DNA of 64,000 nt from JBBECJ01 sp963763325. Lineage in GTDB: Bacteria > Chloroflexota > Chloroflexia > Thermomicrobiales > CFX8. The stretch lies in assembly GCA_963763325.1 (NCBI GenBank), contig CAVXOL010000018.1, positions 186,001-250,000 of the forward strand, read 5' to 3'. The notes under the pieces were generated by a model. It made no database searches and was not told the DNA's origin. It saw nothing but the letters and a program-made list of their open reading frames with translations. Both the position numbers and the translations under genes were made by a program. Positions 57,001 through 64,000 of the stretch are shown here, piece after piece (positions within the stretch are counted from its first letter, which is position 1; the number at the start of each line of letters is the position of its first letter).

Positions 57001-60000
57001 TTACCGCCGCTGCTTGATGATCTCCCCTGCCCAGAGCGTCATCTTGGCGCCGAAGGGCTTGTCGATCGAGTTGAGCGAATTCGTCTTGATCTCATTCTGG
57101 AACGCTGCGAGCCGGTGCCATTCCAGTTGGTGGTTCCCCGTGTTATGAGGGATCAACGCCAACACAAGCAGGTTCCGTAGCCGCAGGTAGACCAGCGCGT
57201 TCGTGATCAACCCCTCCTGGAATCCACGATCGAGGTTCCCAATCAGGCTCTGCGACGTCGCCTGCATCGAGAACGTCCACGTGAGTTGGGAACCGTTCCC
57301 GAGATTATCGACCGCCGTCACGTGGATCGTGTGAACGCCGGTTGCAAGCAGGAACATGTCCAGCACCTGCCCGTCGACCGCAGCCCCGCCATCCAGCGTG
57401 ACCGTATGGGTTTCGACGCCGGACCCGTTCACGCCATCTTCCAGCGTGAAGTCGATCGCGCTGAAGTCGTCAGAATCGAAGAGCTGCTTATTGAGCGGTG
57501 TCACGATCGTGATCACCGGCGCCGTCGTGTCGAGGATCACCGTCGTCGTGCTGCTCGCCGACGGTAGCGGGTCGGTCCCAGTCCCACTCTCGTCCACGAA
57601 CGTGTGACACGGGTCCTCTGTCCGGTAATCGATCCGCCAGACCCCATCGCCAGCTCCGGTCGGGATCGCGAACGTCCCGCCGTTGCTCAGCGGCAACCAC
57701 GCTCCCGGAGTCGTCCCATCCGGATAGAAGCGATACTCGACGTTCACGTAGCTGTTCGTGAAAACCGTGTCCGTCGCGCCAAGCGTGAACGAGTGTCCAT
57801 CTCCGATGTACGTCGTTCCGCCATTCACATGGACGTTGCCGGTTGGCGTCAGCGTCGAAACCGGCGGGTTCGGATCGCTGGCATCGGCAGATGGCGGATC
57901 GTTCAGGTCAGGGAAGTTCTGCGCCCCGTTCTCCCAGTCCTGGAAGTAGTCGCGGAACGCCGGCCGCAGCAGGCACGACTCCCAGAGTGGGAACTGCCCG
58001 TTCCCCGCGTTCAATGCCGCGTCGCGCGCTATCGGGTTGGTTCCTGGAACGTTACAGTTCGCCGAACCGACTTCACAGAACACCGGCAGCGGGTTCGACC
58101 GCCACGAGTGGTCCGAGTCGATCGATTGCAGCCACGGATCGGTTCCCGTCAGCGGATGGAACATGACGTTCGTCGGCGCATCACTCGCTACCGCCGGATA
58201 CGTCGTGACACTGGATGCGTTGTTCAGCATCCCCTGCGCGACCAGCGAGTCACCCATCGCCCGGTTCAATTCCGCCGCATCCAGCAGCAACAGCTTGGCC
58301 GTCGTTACGACGTTGTTGTAGGCAGCGAACCCCGCCCCAAACTCCGCGTTGTCAGCCAACCGTGTACTCTGGAAGTTCCCAATCTGGAATGCCCCCTCGT
58401 GGTGGCCGTCTCCCAGCCCCAGATAGGCGTCCAGCTTCTCGTGCGTCCCCGGCTGGAACAACATCACCGTCATCGTCGTGTCGCCAGGCATCTGGATCGT
58501 CGCCGACGTGACGTTGAGCCAGTACGTCGGATTCGTCAGGAAGCTCTTGAGTTGTTCGATATCAACACCCGTCGCCTCCTCGATCAGATCGAGGACGATC
58601 TGCTTGACCGCTTCCTTGGTGAGTGCGATCAGTTCCTTGAGCGGTTCGAAGACGGACCCGAGCTCGTTGAGGATGTCATCGATAAAGGCGGCGAAATCCT
58701 GCAGTGCAGCGCGGACATCGCCGATCACGTCAGGCAGTCCGGCCATCGACAACAGATAGTCGTTGATGAACGGATCGACCTCATGGAACAGCACGTCCGT
58801 CACGCCGATGAGGTTCTCACAGTTCGCTCGACTCTGGGTGCCTTCGTCGAGGTGGTCGCAGGCTTCGTTCTGGGTGTCCCGATGGGACTGCGGGTCGAAC
58901 AGCGCCCGGCTGATCCCCAGCCCAAGCTCGTTCCAGTGCAGCATCCCGGCGTCGATGTCGTCGATCCAGGCCGCGATGTAGGCGTCCTTGACCGCATCGA
59001 CGGCCAACTCGATCGCCCCGCTTGCTAACTCCCAGAACGCTTCGAGCGAGTCGATGAATACAGTTATGCCCAGTTCGAGCAGCCCAATCGGGCAATTCGC
59101 AAGATCAGCGACAACATCGAGTCCAGCTTCGACATCGTCGCTAATACCGGACCCAAAGTTGCAGTCGCTCTCCAACTCGTTCCATGCGGCGACTGTGTCG
59201 TCGTACGCGTTCAGCGCATCTTGCAGCGGCTGAGGATTCGCCGCCCCTAGCTCAGTTACCAGCGCCGCCCGCAGCGAAATGAACGCGTCGAGAATCGGCC
59301 CACGGCCCGCAGCCGGTGTCGGCGCGTTCGGATCGATCAGCGTGTTGTAGACGAACAGATGTGGTGCGTCGATGGTCACCGAAGGGGTGCTGTCGTCGCT
59401 GACGTCGCCGTTCGGAAGCGTTGTCCGATCCTTGTTGCCGTCGAAGCCGCCCGTCGCATCACCGATGTAGCCTTCGATGATGATGTGCCGGATCGCGATC
59501 GCCGCCTTGTCGGCGTCAGTCAGGATCTCACCAACAGCCGGGAAGACGCCAAGCGCCGAGTCGTTGACCAGCGTGTGCGCCCACATGTCGCCGGCCGCGT
59601 GGGCCAGGTAGCCGTAGCCGAACGCCAGGATCTGCAATCGCTCGGCGTCAGTCGGATATGCAGACGATGTCTGCGCCTCCCACGCTTTGGCAAGGACGTA
59701 GCGCATCCACTCGCCGGTCTTCTCCGGGTGGATTACCCCTTGGCCATAAAAGAGGTCCGGAAACCCGTCCGGCCCGATCGTCCCGCCTCGAAAGAACTGC
59801 GGGTACGTCTGCAACGCCAGGACGACACGTGGGTTAACGGTGTACTCGCGCCCGTCAATCGTCACCTTGCCGTCAGCGACAACATCCTCAAGCGCCTGGT
59901 CGGCTGCGTGAACGTGCGTATATGGCTTGAACGCCTGCACCGGCGTTGCTACCAGTAGCGGAACCACCAGAACCGCGAACAGCCCGATGGCAGCGATGAC

Positions 60001-60030
60001 GCGACGAGACCAATGCGTTGGTGCTCGCAT
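57001..60030 (-). CDS. Large secreted zinc-dependent phospholipase C-like protein
   Basis: 1009 residues from ATG at 60030 behind GGAGGAGGA. The signal peptide is cut after PVQA (residue 33). The next 180 residues resemble the zinc-dependent phospholipase C / S1-P1 fold: FKPYTHVH at the mature end, LAHAAGDMWAH (His144-x3-Asp148-x3-His152) and IRHIIIEGY (His-x3-Glu). The middle 450 residues, with a helical region DALNAYDDTVAAWNELE and many Cys pairs (CNF, CPI, CDH, CEN), are not recognised. An Ig-like domain (TTAPVITIVTP to DNLGNGSQLTWTF) sits near residues 850-950. The likely role is hydrolysis of extracellular phospholipid or phosphodiester; unproven. Confidence 0.7.
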   Translation of the reverse strand: MRAPTHWSRRVIAAIGLFAVLVVPLLVATPVQAFKPYTHVHAADQALEDVVADGKVTIDGREYTVNPRVVLALQTYPQFFRGGTIGPDGFPDLFYGQGVIHPEKTGEWMRYVLAKAWEAQTSSAYPTDAERLQILAFGYGYLAHAAGDMWAHTLVNDSALGVFPAVGEILTDADKAAIAIRHIIIEGYIGDATGGFDGNKDRTTLPNGDVSDDSTPSVTIDAPHLFVYNTLIDPNAPTPAAGRGPILDAFISLRAALVTELGAANPQPLQDALNAYDDTVAAWNELESDCNFGSGISDDVEAGLDVVADLANCPIGLLELGITVFIDSLEAFWELASGAIELAVDAVKDAYIAAWIDDIDAGMLHWNELGLGISRALFDPQSHRDTQNEACDHLDEGTQSRANCENLIGVTDVLFHEVDPFINDYLLSMAGLPDVIGDVRAALQDFAAFIDDILNELGSVFEPLKELIALTKEAVKQIVLDLIEEATGVDIEQLKSFLTNPTYWLNVTSATIQMPGDTTMTVMLFQPGTHEKLDAYLGLGDGHHEGAFQIGNFQSTRLADNAEFGAGFAAYNNVVTTAKLLLLDAAELNRAMGDSLVAQGMLNNASSVTTYPAVASDAPTNVMFHPLTGTDPWLQSIDSDHSWRSNPLPVFCEVGSANCNVPGTNPIARDAALNAGNGQFPLWESCLLRPAFRDYFQDWENGAQNFPDLNDPPSADASDPNPPVSTLTPTGNVHVNGGTTYIGDGHSFTLGATDTVFTNSYVNVEYRFYPDGTTPGAWLPLSNGGTFAIPTGAGDGVWRIDYRTEDPCHTFVDESGTGTDPLPSASSTTTVILDTTAPVITIVTPLNKQLFDSDDFSAIDFTLEDGVNGSGVETHTVTLDGGAAVDGQVLDMFLLATGVHTIHVTAVDNLGNGSQLTWTFSMQATSQSLIGNLDRGFQEGLITNALVYLRLRNLLVLALIPHNTGNHQLEWHRLAAFQNEIKTNSLNSIDKPFGAKMTLWAGEIIKQRR

Positions 60031-60207
60031 TGCCAATAGATCCTCCTCCGGGCCCCCGAAAGAACCCAACACACCAGTCCGCAACACCACCAACACCAAA
60101 ACGCGCGCGCGGCAGCGCCCAGCTCGGCGTAGTGACTTGCCCAGTCAGCCCTATACCGATCGGACATCGCCCCGCGTGGAGGAGCAACCTGTCGTTTCCG
60201 GTGTTGT

Positions 60208-60235
60208 CAGTATGACGTTTGTACCGAACTTGTCA
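60208..60235 (-). promoter_or_regulatory. Promoter of the phospholipase-like gene
   Basis: Minus strand TTGACA (60235-60230), a 16-base spacer, CATACT (60213-60208). This gives a leader of about 170 bases before the ATG at 60030. Confidence 0.65.
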
Positions 60236-60317
60236 ATACGACGTTGACCAACAATTTAGCGTCGGGCGTCGTATTCCATGTGCCGGCGACATCACCCGAC
60301 AATCCATCAACAGCGAC

Positions 60318-60346
60318 TTGACGATTCCCGACTGGATTGCTATGGT
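60318..60346 (+). promoter_or_regulatory. Promoter of perR
   Basis: TTGACG (60318-60323), exactly 17 bases, TATGGT (60341-60346). The expected start near 60353 lies just before the direct repeats at 60367-60392. Confidence 0.7.
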
Positions 60347-60366
60347 TTATGCAACGACAGTAGGAT

Positions 60367-60392
60367 TGATTCTCAACTGGGAGTGATTCTCA
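60367..60392 (+). promoter_or_regulatory. Direct repeat TGATTCTCA, probable PerR/Fur-family operator
   Basis: TGATTCTCA occurs at 60367-60375 and again at 60384-60392, 17 bases start to start, between the promoter and the perR ATG. Its complement TGAGAATCA resembles half-sites of Fur-family operators. Autoregulation is the natural reading. Confidence 0.6.
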
Positions 60393-60395
60393 TAC

Positions 60396-60821
60396 ATGGG
60401 TGCCATACCCGGCGATACGCGATCCGACTTCCGGATGACCCCACAGCGGGCCGCTATTCTCGAAGCCGTCAAGGGCGCCGATGGGCATCTAACAGCGGGT
60501 GAGATCTTTGAGCGCGTCCATGCTCGTTATCCATCGATTGCCTACGGAACCGTCTATCGCACGCTGCACCTGTTCGCTGAGCGCGGCCTGATCCTCGAAT
60601 TCCCATTCGGTGACGAAGCCAGCCGCTTCGACAAGCGCACTGACCGCCACGACCACGTCCGCTGCACAACATGCGGCATCCTCGTCGATGTCGACGTGCC
60701 GGAAGTGCTCTTCGCGCGCCAGGTTGCGTCCGATCAGACCGGCTTCAGGATCGTCGGTCACCAGACCGTCTTTTCCGGGTCGTGCCCTGCCTGCCAGCGC
60801 TCTGGCAGCCGGGAACATTAG
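60396..60821 (+). CDS. perR: PerR-type Fur-family peroxide sensor
   Basis: 141 residues from ATG at 60396. DNA-binding part: MTPQRAAILEAVKG to YGTVYRTLHLFAERGLI. The regulatory metal site matches PerR: RFDKRTDRHDHV gives the Asp and the two His that are oxidised by peroxide, and DVDVPE the second Asp. Zinc is bound by CTTC and CPAC. It differs from the Fur-family protein at 44236-44709, which lacks the RFD...RHDH pattern. It sits immediately upstream of sufC, so it probably controls Fe-S cluster assembly as well as itself. Confidence 0.85.
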   Translation: MGAIPGDTRSDFRMTPQRAAILEAVKGADGHLTAGEIFERVHARYPSIAYGTVYRTLHLFAERGLILEFPFGDEASRFDKRTDRHDHVRCTTCGILVDVDVPEVLFARQVASDQTGFRIVGHQTVFSGSCPACQRSGSREH

Positions 60822-60836
60822 TCAACCTTTTAGTAG

Positions 60837-60868
60837 AATAAGTCTCGACACTGTAGTCGGTACTTATT
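60837..60868 (+). promoter_or_regulatory. AT-rich inverted repeat upstream of sufC, candidate operator
   Basis: AATAAGT (60837-60843) and ACTTATT (60862-60868) are perfect inverted copies 18 bases apart in an AT-rich island within the 111-base perR-sufC gap. It is placed as a promoter/operator for suf; the regulator could be PerR or an unseen Fe-S repressor. Confidence 0.45.
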
Positions 60869-60932
60869 GCGGCGCGCGAAGTCCGCGCGAACCGCGCAAC
60901 TCGGGAGTTATCGGAGGGGCAACAGCCGCGAC

Positions 60933-61736
60933 ATGAGCGACTCGAATCCATTGTTTGTCATCGAAAATCTGCACGCCGGGATCGAAGGAACCGAGATCCT
61001 GCGTGGTGTCAACCTCACCATCAACCGTGGCGAGGTCCATGCCCTGATGGGCAAGAACGGCTCCGGCAAGAGCACCCTCGCCTATGCCGTCGCCGGCCAC
61101 CCGAACTACGAGGTCACCGAAGGCGCCGTCCTCTATAAGGGAGAGAACGTCCTCGAGATGGGCCCTGACGAGCGCGCCCAGCTCGGCATGTTCCTCGCCT
61201 TCCAGTACCCGACCTCGATTCCAGGTGTCTCGATGGCGAACTTCCTCCGGATGGCCGCCAACTCGCGACGCCAGCGCCGCGCCGACCAGGGCGAGGACAT
61301 CAAGCCCTTCGCCCCGCGTGAGTTCCGCCAGACCCTGCGCGCCAAGATGTCGCTTCTCAAGGTCGACGAGTCCTTCGCCAACCGGTACCTCAACGAGGGC
61401 TTCTCCGGCGGCGAGAAGAAGCGCGCCGAGATTCTCCAGATGGCGATGCTGGAGCCGGAGTTCTGCATCATGGACGAGACCGATTCCGGCCTCGACATCG
61501 ACGCCCTCCGCACGGTCGCCGACGGCATCAACTCGATCTTTACTCCGGAGATGGCGATGCTCGTCATCACCCACTACCAGCGACTGCTCAACTACATCAA
61601 GCCGAATTACGTCCACATCATGGCCGAAGGCCGGATCGTCACCTCCGGTGGCCCCGACCTCGCCAACGAACTCGAAGAGCTTGGCTACGACAAGTTCATG
61701 GACAAGTACGTTCCAGAAGGTCAGTTGGTCAGCTAG
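60933..61736 (+). CDS. sufC: Fe-S cluster assembly ATPase SufC
   Basis: 267 residues from ATG at 60933 behind GGAGGGG. ATPase of the SufBCD scaffold. Walker A is GKNGSGKSTLAYAVAGHP, the signature is FSGGEKKRAEILQMAML, and Walker B with catalytic Glu is FCIMDETDSGLDID; the FQYPTSIPGVSM segment is specific to SufC. Intact. The last residues (EGQLVS) and the stop are encoded by an octamer repeat. Order sufC-sufB-sufD is the usual one. Confidence 0.97.
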   Translation: MSDSNPLFVIENLHAGIEGTEILRGVNLTINRGEVHALMGKNGSGKSTLAYAVAGHPNYEVTEGAVLYKGENVLEMGPDERAQLGMFLAFQYPTSIPGVSMANFLRMAANSRRQRRADQGEDIKPFAPREFRQTLRAKMSLLKVDESFANRYLNEGFSGGEKKRAEILQMAMLEPEFCIMDETDSGLDIDALRTVADGINSIFTPEMAMLVITHYQRLLNYIKPNYVHIMAEGRIVTSGGPDLANELEELGYDKFMDKYVPEGQLVS

Positions 61737-61841
61737 TCAGTCGGTCAGCCTGGCTCGATGCGTCGAGCGATCAAGCACCTGCGACGACGTAACGACAAGC
61801 AACCAGTGGCTGACAAACTGACAAACTGATTTGCTGACAAC
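61719..61841. repeat. Paired inverted octamer arms between sufC and sufB
   Basis: Left arm 61719-61750 has four 8-base units (GGTCAGTT, GGTCAGCT, AGTCAGTC, GGTCAGCC); the sufC stop TAG (61734-61736) is inside it. Right arm 61810-61841 has four units (CTGACAAA, CTGACAAA, CTGATTTG, CTGACAAC). Inverted, 59 bases apart. Confidence 0.88.
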
Positions 61842-61857
61842 CTCCGAAGGAGGCCCC

Positions 61858-63264
61858 ATGGTCACTCAGGAACAGCGCGAACTCGCGGTCGACGACTATA
61901 AGTACGGCTTCCGCGACGAAGAGGACTACGCGTTTAAGGCCACCAAGGGCCTCGACGCTGACCGGGTCCGCGAAATCTCAAAGATGAAGGGCGAACCCGA
62001 CTGGATGCTCGAGTTCCGCCTCAAGGCGTTCGACTACTATGAGAAGCGCCCAATGCCGAACTGGGGCGCCGACCTGTCGGACATCGACTTCCAGGACATC
62101 TACTACTACATCCGCCCCGCTGAGAAGCAGGGCAAGACCTGGGACGATGTCCCAGCCTACATCAAGGAGACCTTCGAGAAGCTCGGCATCCCCGAGGCGG
62201 AGCGCAAGTTCCTCGCCGGTGTCGGCGCCCAGTACGAGTCCGAGGTCGTCTACCACTCACTGCGTGAAGACCTCGAAAAGCTCGGCGTCATCTTCCTCGA
62301 CATGGACTCCGGCATGCGCGAGCATCCGGACATCGTCAAGAAGTACTTCGGGACGATCATCCCGCCGAACGACAACAAGTTCGCCGCCCTCAACTCGGCC
62401 GTCTGGTCGGGTGGCTCCTTCGTCTATATCCCGGAAGGCGTCAAGGTCGAAGTGCCGCTCCAGGCGTACTTCCGCATCAACGCCGAGAACATGGGCCAGT
62501 TCGAGCGCACGCTGATCGTCTGCGAGAAGGACTCCTACGTCCACTACGTCGAGGGCTGCACCGCCCCGACCTACTCGACCAACTCGCTGCACTCAGCCGT
62601 CGTCGAGATCATCGTCAAGGAAGGCGCTCGCTGCCGCTACACGACGATCCAGAACTGGTCGAAGAACGTCTACAACCTCGTCACCAAGCGCGCCGCCGCC
62701 TACAAGAACGCCACGATGGAGTGGGTTGATGGCAACCTCGGCAGCAAGGTCACGATGAAGTACCCGGCCGTCTGGCTGATGGAGCCGGGCGCCCGTGGCG
62801 AGATCCTCTCGGTCGCGATGGCCACCGACGGCATGCACCAGGACGCCGGCGGCAAGGTCGTCCACGTCGCGCCGCACACCTCGTCGCAGATCATCTCCAA
62901 GTCGATCTCGAAGGGAACAGGACGCTCGTCCTACCGTGGTCTCGTCAAGGTCCACAAGGGCGCCCACCACGTCAAATCCAACGTCGTCTGTGACGCGCTT
63001 CTGATCGACGAAGAGAGTCGGACCGACACGTACCCATACATCGAGATCGAGGAAGAAGAAGTCTCGATCGGCCACGAGGCCACCGTCTCGAAGGTCGCCG
63101 ACGAGCAACTCTTCTACCTCCAGTCACGCGGGATCGGCGAAGCCGACGCCATGAGCATGATTGTCTCCGGCTTCATCGAGCCGATCGCCAAGGAGCTCCC
63201 GCTCGAATACGCCGTCGAGCTCAACCGCCTGATCCAGCTCGAGATGGAAGGTTCTGTCGGGTAA
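61858..63264 (+). CDS. sufB: Fe-S cluster scaffold protein SufB
   Basis: 468 residues from ATG at 61858, after GAAGGAGG; a codon 27 bases earlier also starts the frame but has no ribosome site. YKYGFRDEEDYAFKATKGL at the N-terminus and KYFGTIIPPNDNKFAALN, YVHYVEGCTAP, GARCRYTTIQNWS, VAPHTSSQIISKSIS and KVADEQLFYLQSRG are highly conserved SufB segments. The Cys in VEGCTAP, Cys in ARCRYT and the C-terminal Glu/His set are those linked to cluster building. Intact; the protein is the core of the scaffold. Confidence 0.98.
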   Translation: MVTQEQRELAVDDYKYGFRDEEDYAFKATKGLDADRVREISKMKGEPDWMLEFRLKAFDYYEKRPMPNWGADLSDIDFQDIYYYIRPAEKQGKTWDDVPAYIKETFEKLGIPEAERKFLAGVGAQYESEVVYHSLREDLEKLGVIFLDMDSGMREHPDIVKKYFGTIIPPNDNKFAALNSAVWSGGSFVYIPEGVKVEVPLQAYFRINAENMGQFERTLIVCEKDSYVHYVEGCTAPTYSTNSLHSAVVEIIVKEGARCRYTTIQNWSKNVYNLVTKRAAAYKNATMEWVDGNLGSKVTMKYPAVWLMEPGARGEILSVAMATDGMHQDAGGKVVHVAPHTSSQIISKSISKGTGRSSYRGLVKVHKGAHHVKSNVVCDALLIDEESRTDTYPYIEIEEEEVSIGHEATVSKVADEQLFYLQSRGIGEADAMSMIVSGFIEPIAKELPLEYAVELNRLIQLEMEGSVG

Positions 63265-63269
63265 CACGA

Positions 63270-63373
63270 AGTGAAAAGTGCTGAGTGCTGAGTAGAAAGT
63301 GCTGGTTGAAGCAGCCTCGTGAGTTGCCACCCACTTTCAACTTAGCCCTCAGCACTTTCAACTCAGCACTGAG
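63270..63373. repeat. Paired inverted heptamer arms between sufB and sufD
   Basis: Left arm 63270-63304 has five units (AGTGAAA, AGTGCTG, AGTGCTG, AGTAGAA, AGTGCTG). Right arm 63332-63373 has six units (CACTTTC, AACTTAG, CCCTCAG, CACTTTC, AACTCAG, CACTGAG). The right arm is the inverse of the left, 27 bases apart, and ends just before the sufD ribosome site. The unit is unlike the GCTGA and GATTCCC types. Confidence 0.92.
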
Positions 63374-63381
63374 GGAGATAC

Positions 63382-64000
63382 ATGTCTACGACGATTCAGA
63401 GCGCGACGAAAGGCTTCTCGCGCGAGGCGGTTGAGGAACTCTCACACCGCCGCAATGAACCTGACTGGTTGCGCCAGAAGCGTGTCGACGCCTGGCAGAC
63501 CTACGAGCAGATCCCGATGCCGAAGCGCACCGACGAGGAGTGGCGCCGGACCGACATCCGCATGCTGCCGATCGATGACGTCACACCATTCGGCCAGCTC
63601 GACGGTCGCGTGAGCAGTCGCGCCGACCTGCCGGCCCCTGTTGCTGCCCAGATCGAGGCCGCTGGTGACGTCTCAGGCATCGTCGTCCAGCACGACTCTG
63701 CCACGACCTACTTCGAGGTCAACCCATCGTTGGCCGAGCAGGGCGTCATCTTCGCCGACCTCGACACCGCCATCCGTGAGCATCCCGACCTGCTCCAGAA
63801 GTACTTCATGACTGACGAACTCGTCCCGGCATCGGACAACAAGTTCGCTGCCCTCCATGGCGCGTTCTGGACGACTGGGACGCTCCTCTACGTCCCGGCC
63901 AACGTCGAGGTCGAGCTGCCGTTCCGCGCTTTCTCGACGCTCGGCTCCGGCGGCCTCGCCGCGTTCAATCACGTCCTCATCGTCGCCGAGGAGTTCGCTA
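63382..64000 (+). CDS. sufD: Fe-S cluster assembly protein SufD, cut by the window end
   Basis: ATG at 63382 after GAGGGAG; 206 codons to the end of the window with no stop. It begins MSTTIQSATKGFSREAV; HRRNEPDWLRQKRVDAW, IPMPKRTDEEWRRTDI and the SufB/D-type TDELVPASDNKFAALHGAFW, then YVPANVEVELPF, identify it. SufD pairs with SufB on the SufC dimer. Continuation outside the window should carry the beta-helix core and the C-terminal His. Confidence 0.93.
   Translation, partial: MSTTIQSATKGFSREAVEELSHRRNEPDWLRQKRVDAWQTYEQIPMPKRTDEEWRRTDIRMLPIDDVTPFGQLDGRVSSRADLPAPVAAQIEAAGDVSGIVVQHDSATTYFEVNPSLAEQGVIFADLDTAIREHPDLLQKYFMTDELVPASDNKFAALHGAFWTTGTLLYVPANVEVELPFRAFSTLGSGGLAAFNHVLIVAEEFA

Larger units (their letters stand above)
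60031..60395. other. 365-base divergent gap
   Basis: Holds the two divergent promoters and the perR operator listed separately, a 170-base leader of the phospholipase-like gene, and no gene of its own. Confidence 0.6.

Noticed and set aside
57604..59028. Long plus-strand open frame inside the phospholipase-like gene
   Set aside because: 474 codons of Arg-rich sequence without motifs, opposite a gene with signal peptide, ribosome site and promoter.
60489..60818. Minus-strand frame opposite perR
   Set aside because: Antisense to a gene with all PerR residues in place; no supporting start signal.

Overview
The window is 64 kb of GC-rich bacterial DNA, densely packed with genes and short gaps. 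The gene set fits a Chloroflexota bacterium, probably Thermomicrobia-like: a fused transaldolase/glucose-6-phosphate isomerase next to opcA, zwf, gnd and pgl, a DUF3090 zinc-ribbon protein, Tat and lipoprotein exporters with Asp- or Thr-rich linkers, sufCBD with sufU, and a tryptophan T-box. The taxon is an inference from gene content, not a database match. No rRNA, tRNA, CRISPR array, insertion sequence or phage gene was recognised.

Layout. 1-0.75 kb: 3' part of a subtilase. 0.8-10 kb, minus strand: trpE-G-D-C-F-B-A-aroH-aroF, with a sigma70 promoter, a T-box leader carrying a UGG specifier, and a U-tailed terminator at the far end. 10-14.4 kb: membrane glycosyltransferase, GT2 glycosyltransferase and methyltransferase. 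14.8-19.6 kb: two ferritin-like proteins, a class F-type sortase, an orphan ParA and guaB. 19.6-21.2 kb, minus: serine hydrolase and DUF3090. 21.3-24.5 kb: M20 peptidase, panE, panB. 24.8-33.1 kb: a glycoside hydrolase lipoprotein, a family 5 ABC solute-binding protein with two permeases but no ATPase, and a PAS-GGDEF-EAL protein. 33.2-35.1 kb, minus: two FAH-family hydrolases. 35.3-44.7 kb, minus: a pentose phosphate operon reading fur - FGGY kinase - tal/pgi - gnd - zwf - opcA - pgl. 44.9-54 kb: response regulators, an acyl-CoA synthetase, a Wzm/Wzt-type polysaccharide exporter, a penicillin-recognising lipoprotein and sufU. 54.5-60 kb: sulfurtransferase, M20 peptidase and a 1009-residue secreted phospholipase C-like protein. 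60.4-64 kb: perR, sufC, sufB and the start of sufD.

Two features run through the whole window. First, many conserved genes (aroF, aroH, trpA, trpD, trpE, zwf, gnd, dppC and others) are broken by single-base shifts while their neighbours are intact and the protein resumes perfectly in another frame. This looks more like residual indel error in the assembly than decay, so the true genes are probably whole. Second, many gaps hold short arrays of 7-bp (sometimes 8-bp) repeats. These usually come as two arms, inverted relative to each other and 25-100 bp apart. The unit differs from site to site, but the period and the inverted pairing are kept. Arms run into the 3' ends of several genes, where they supply the last residues or the stop codon, and one pair lies inside the T-box leader. 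I recognise no named element that matches, and this is the best candidate here for something undescribed.
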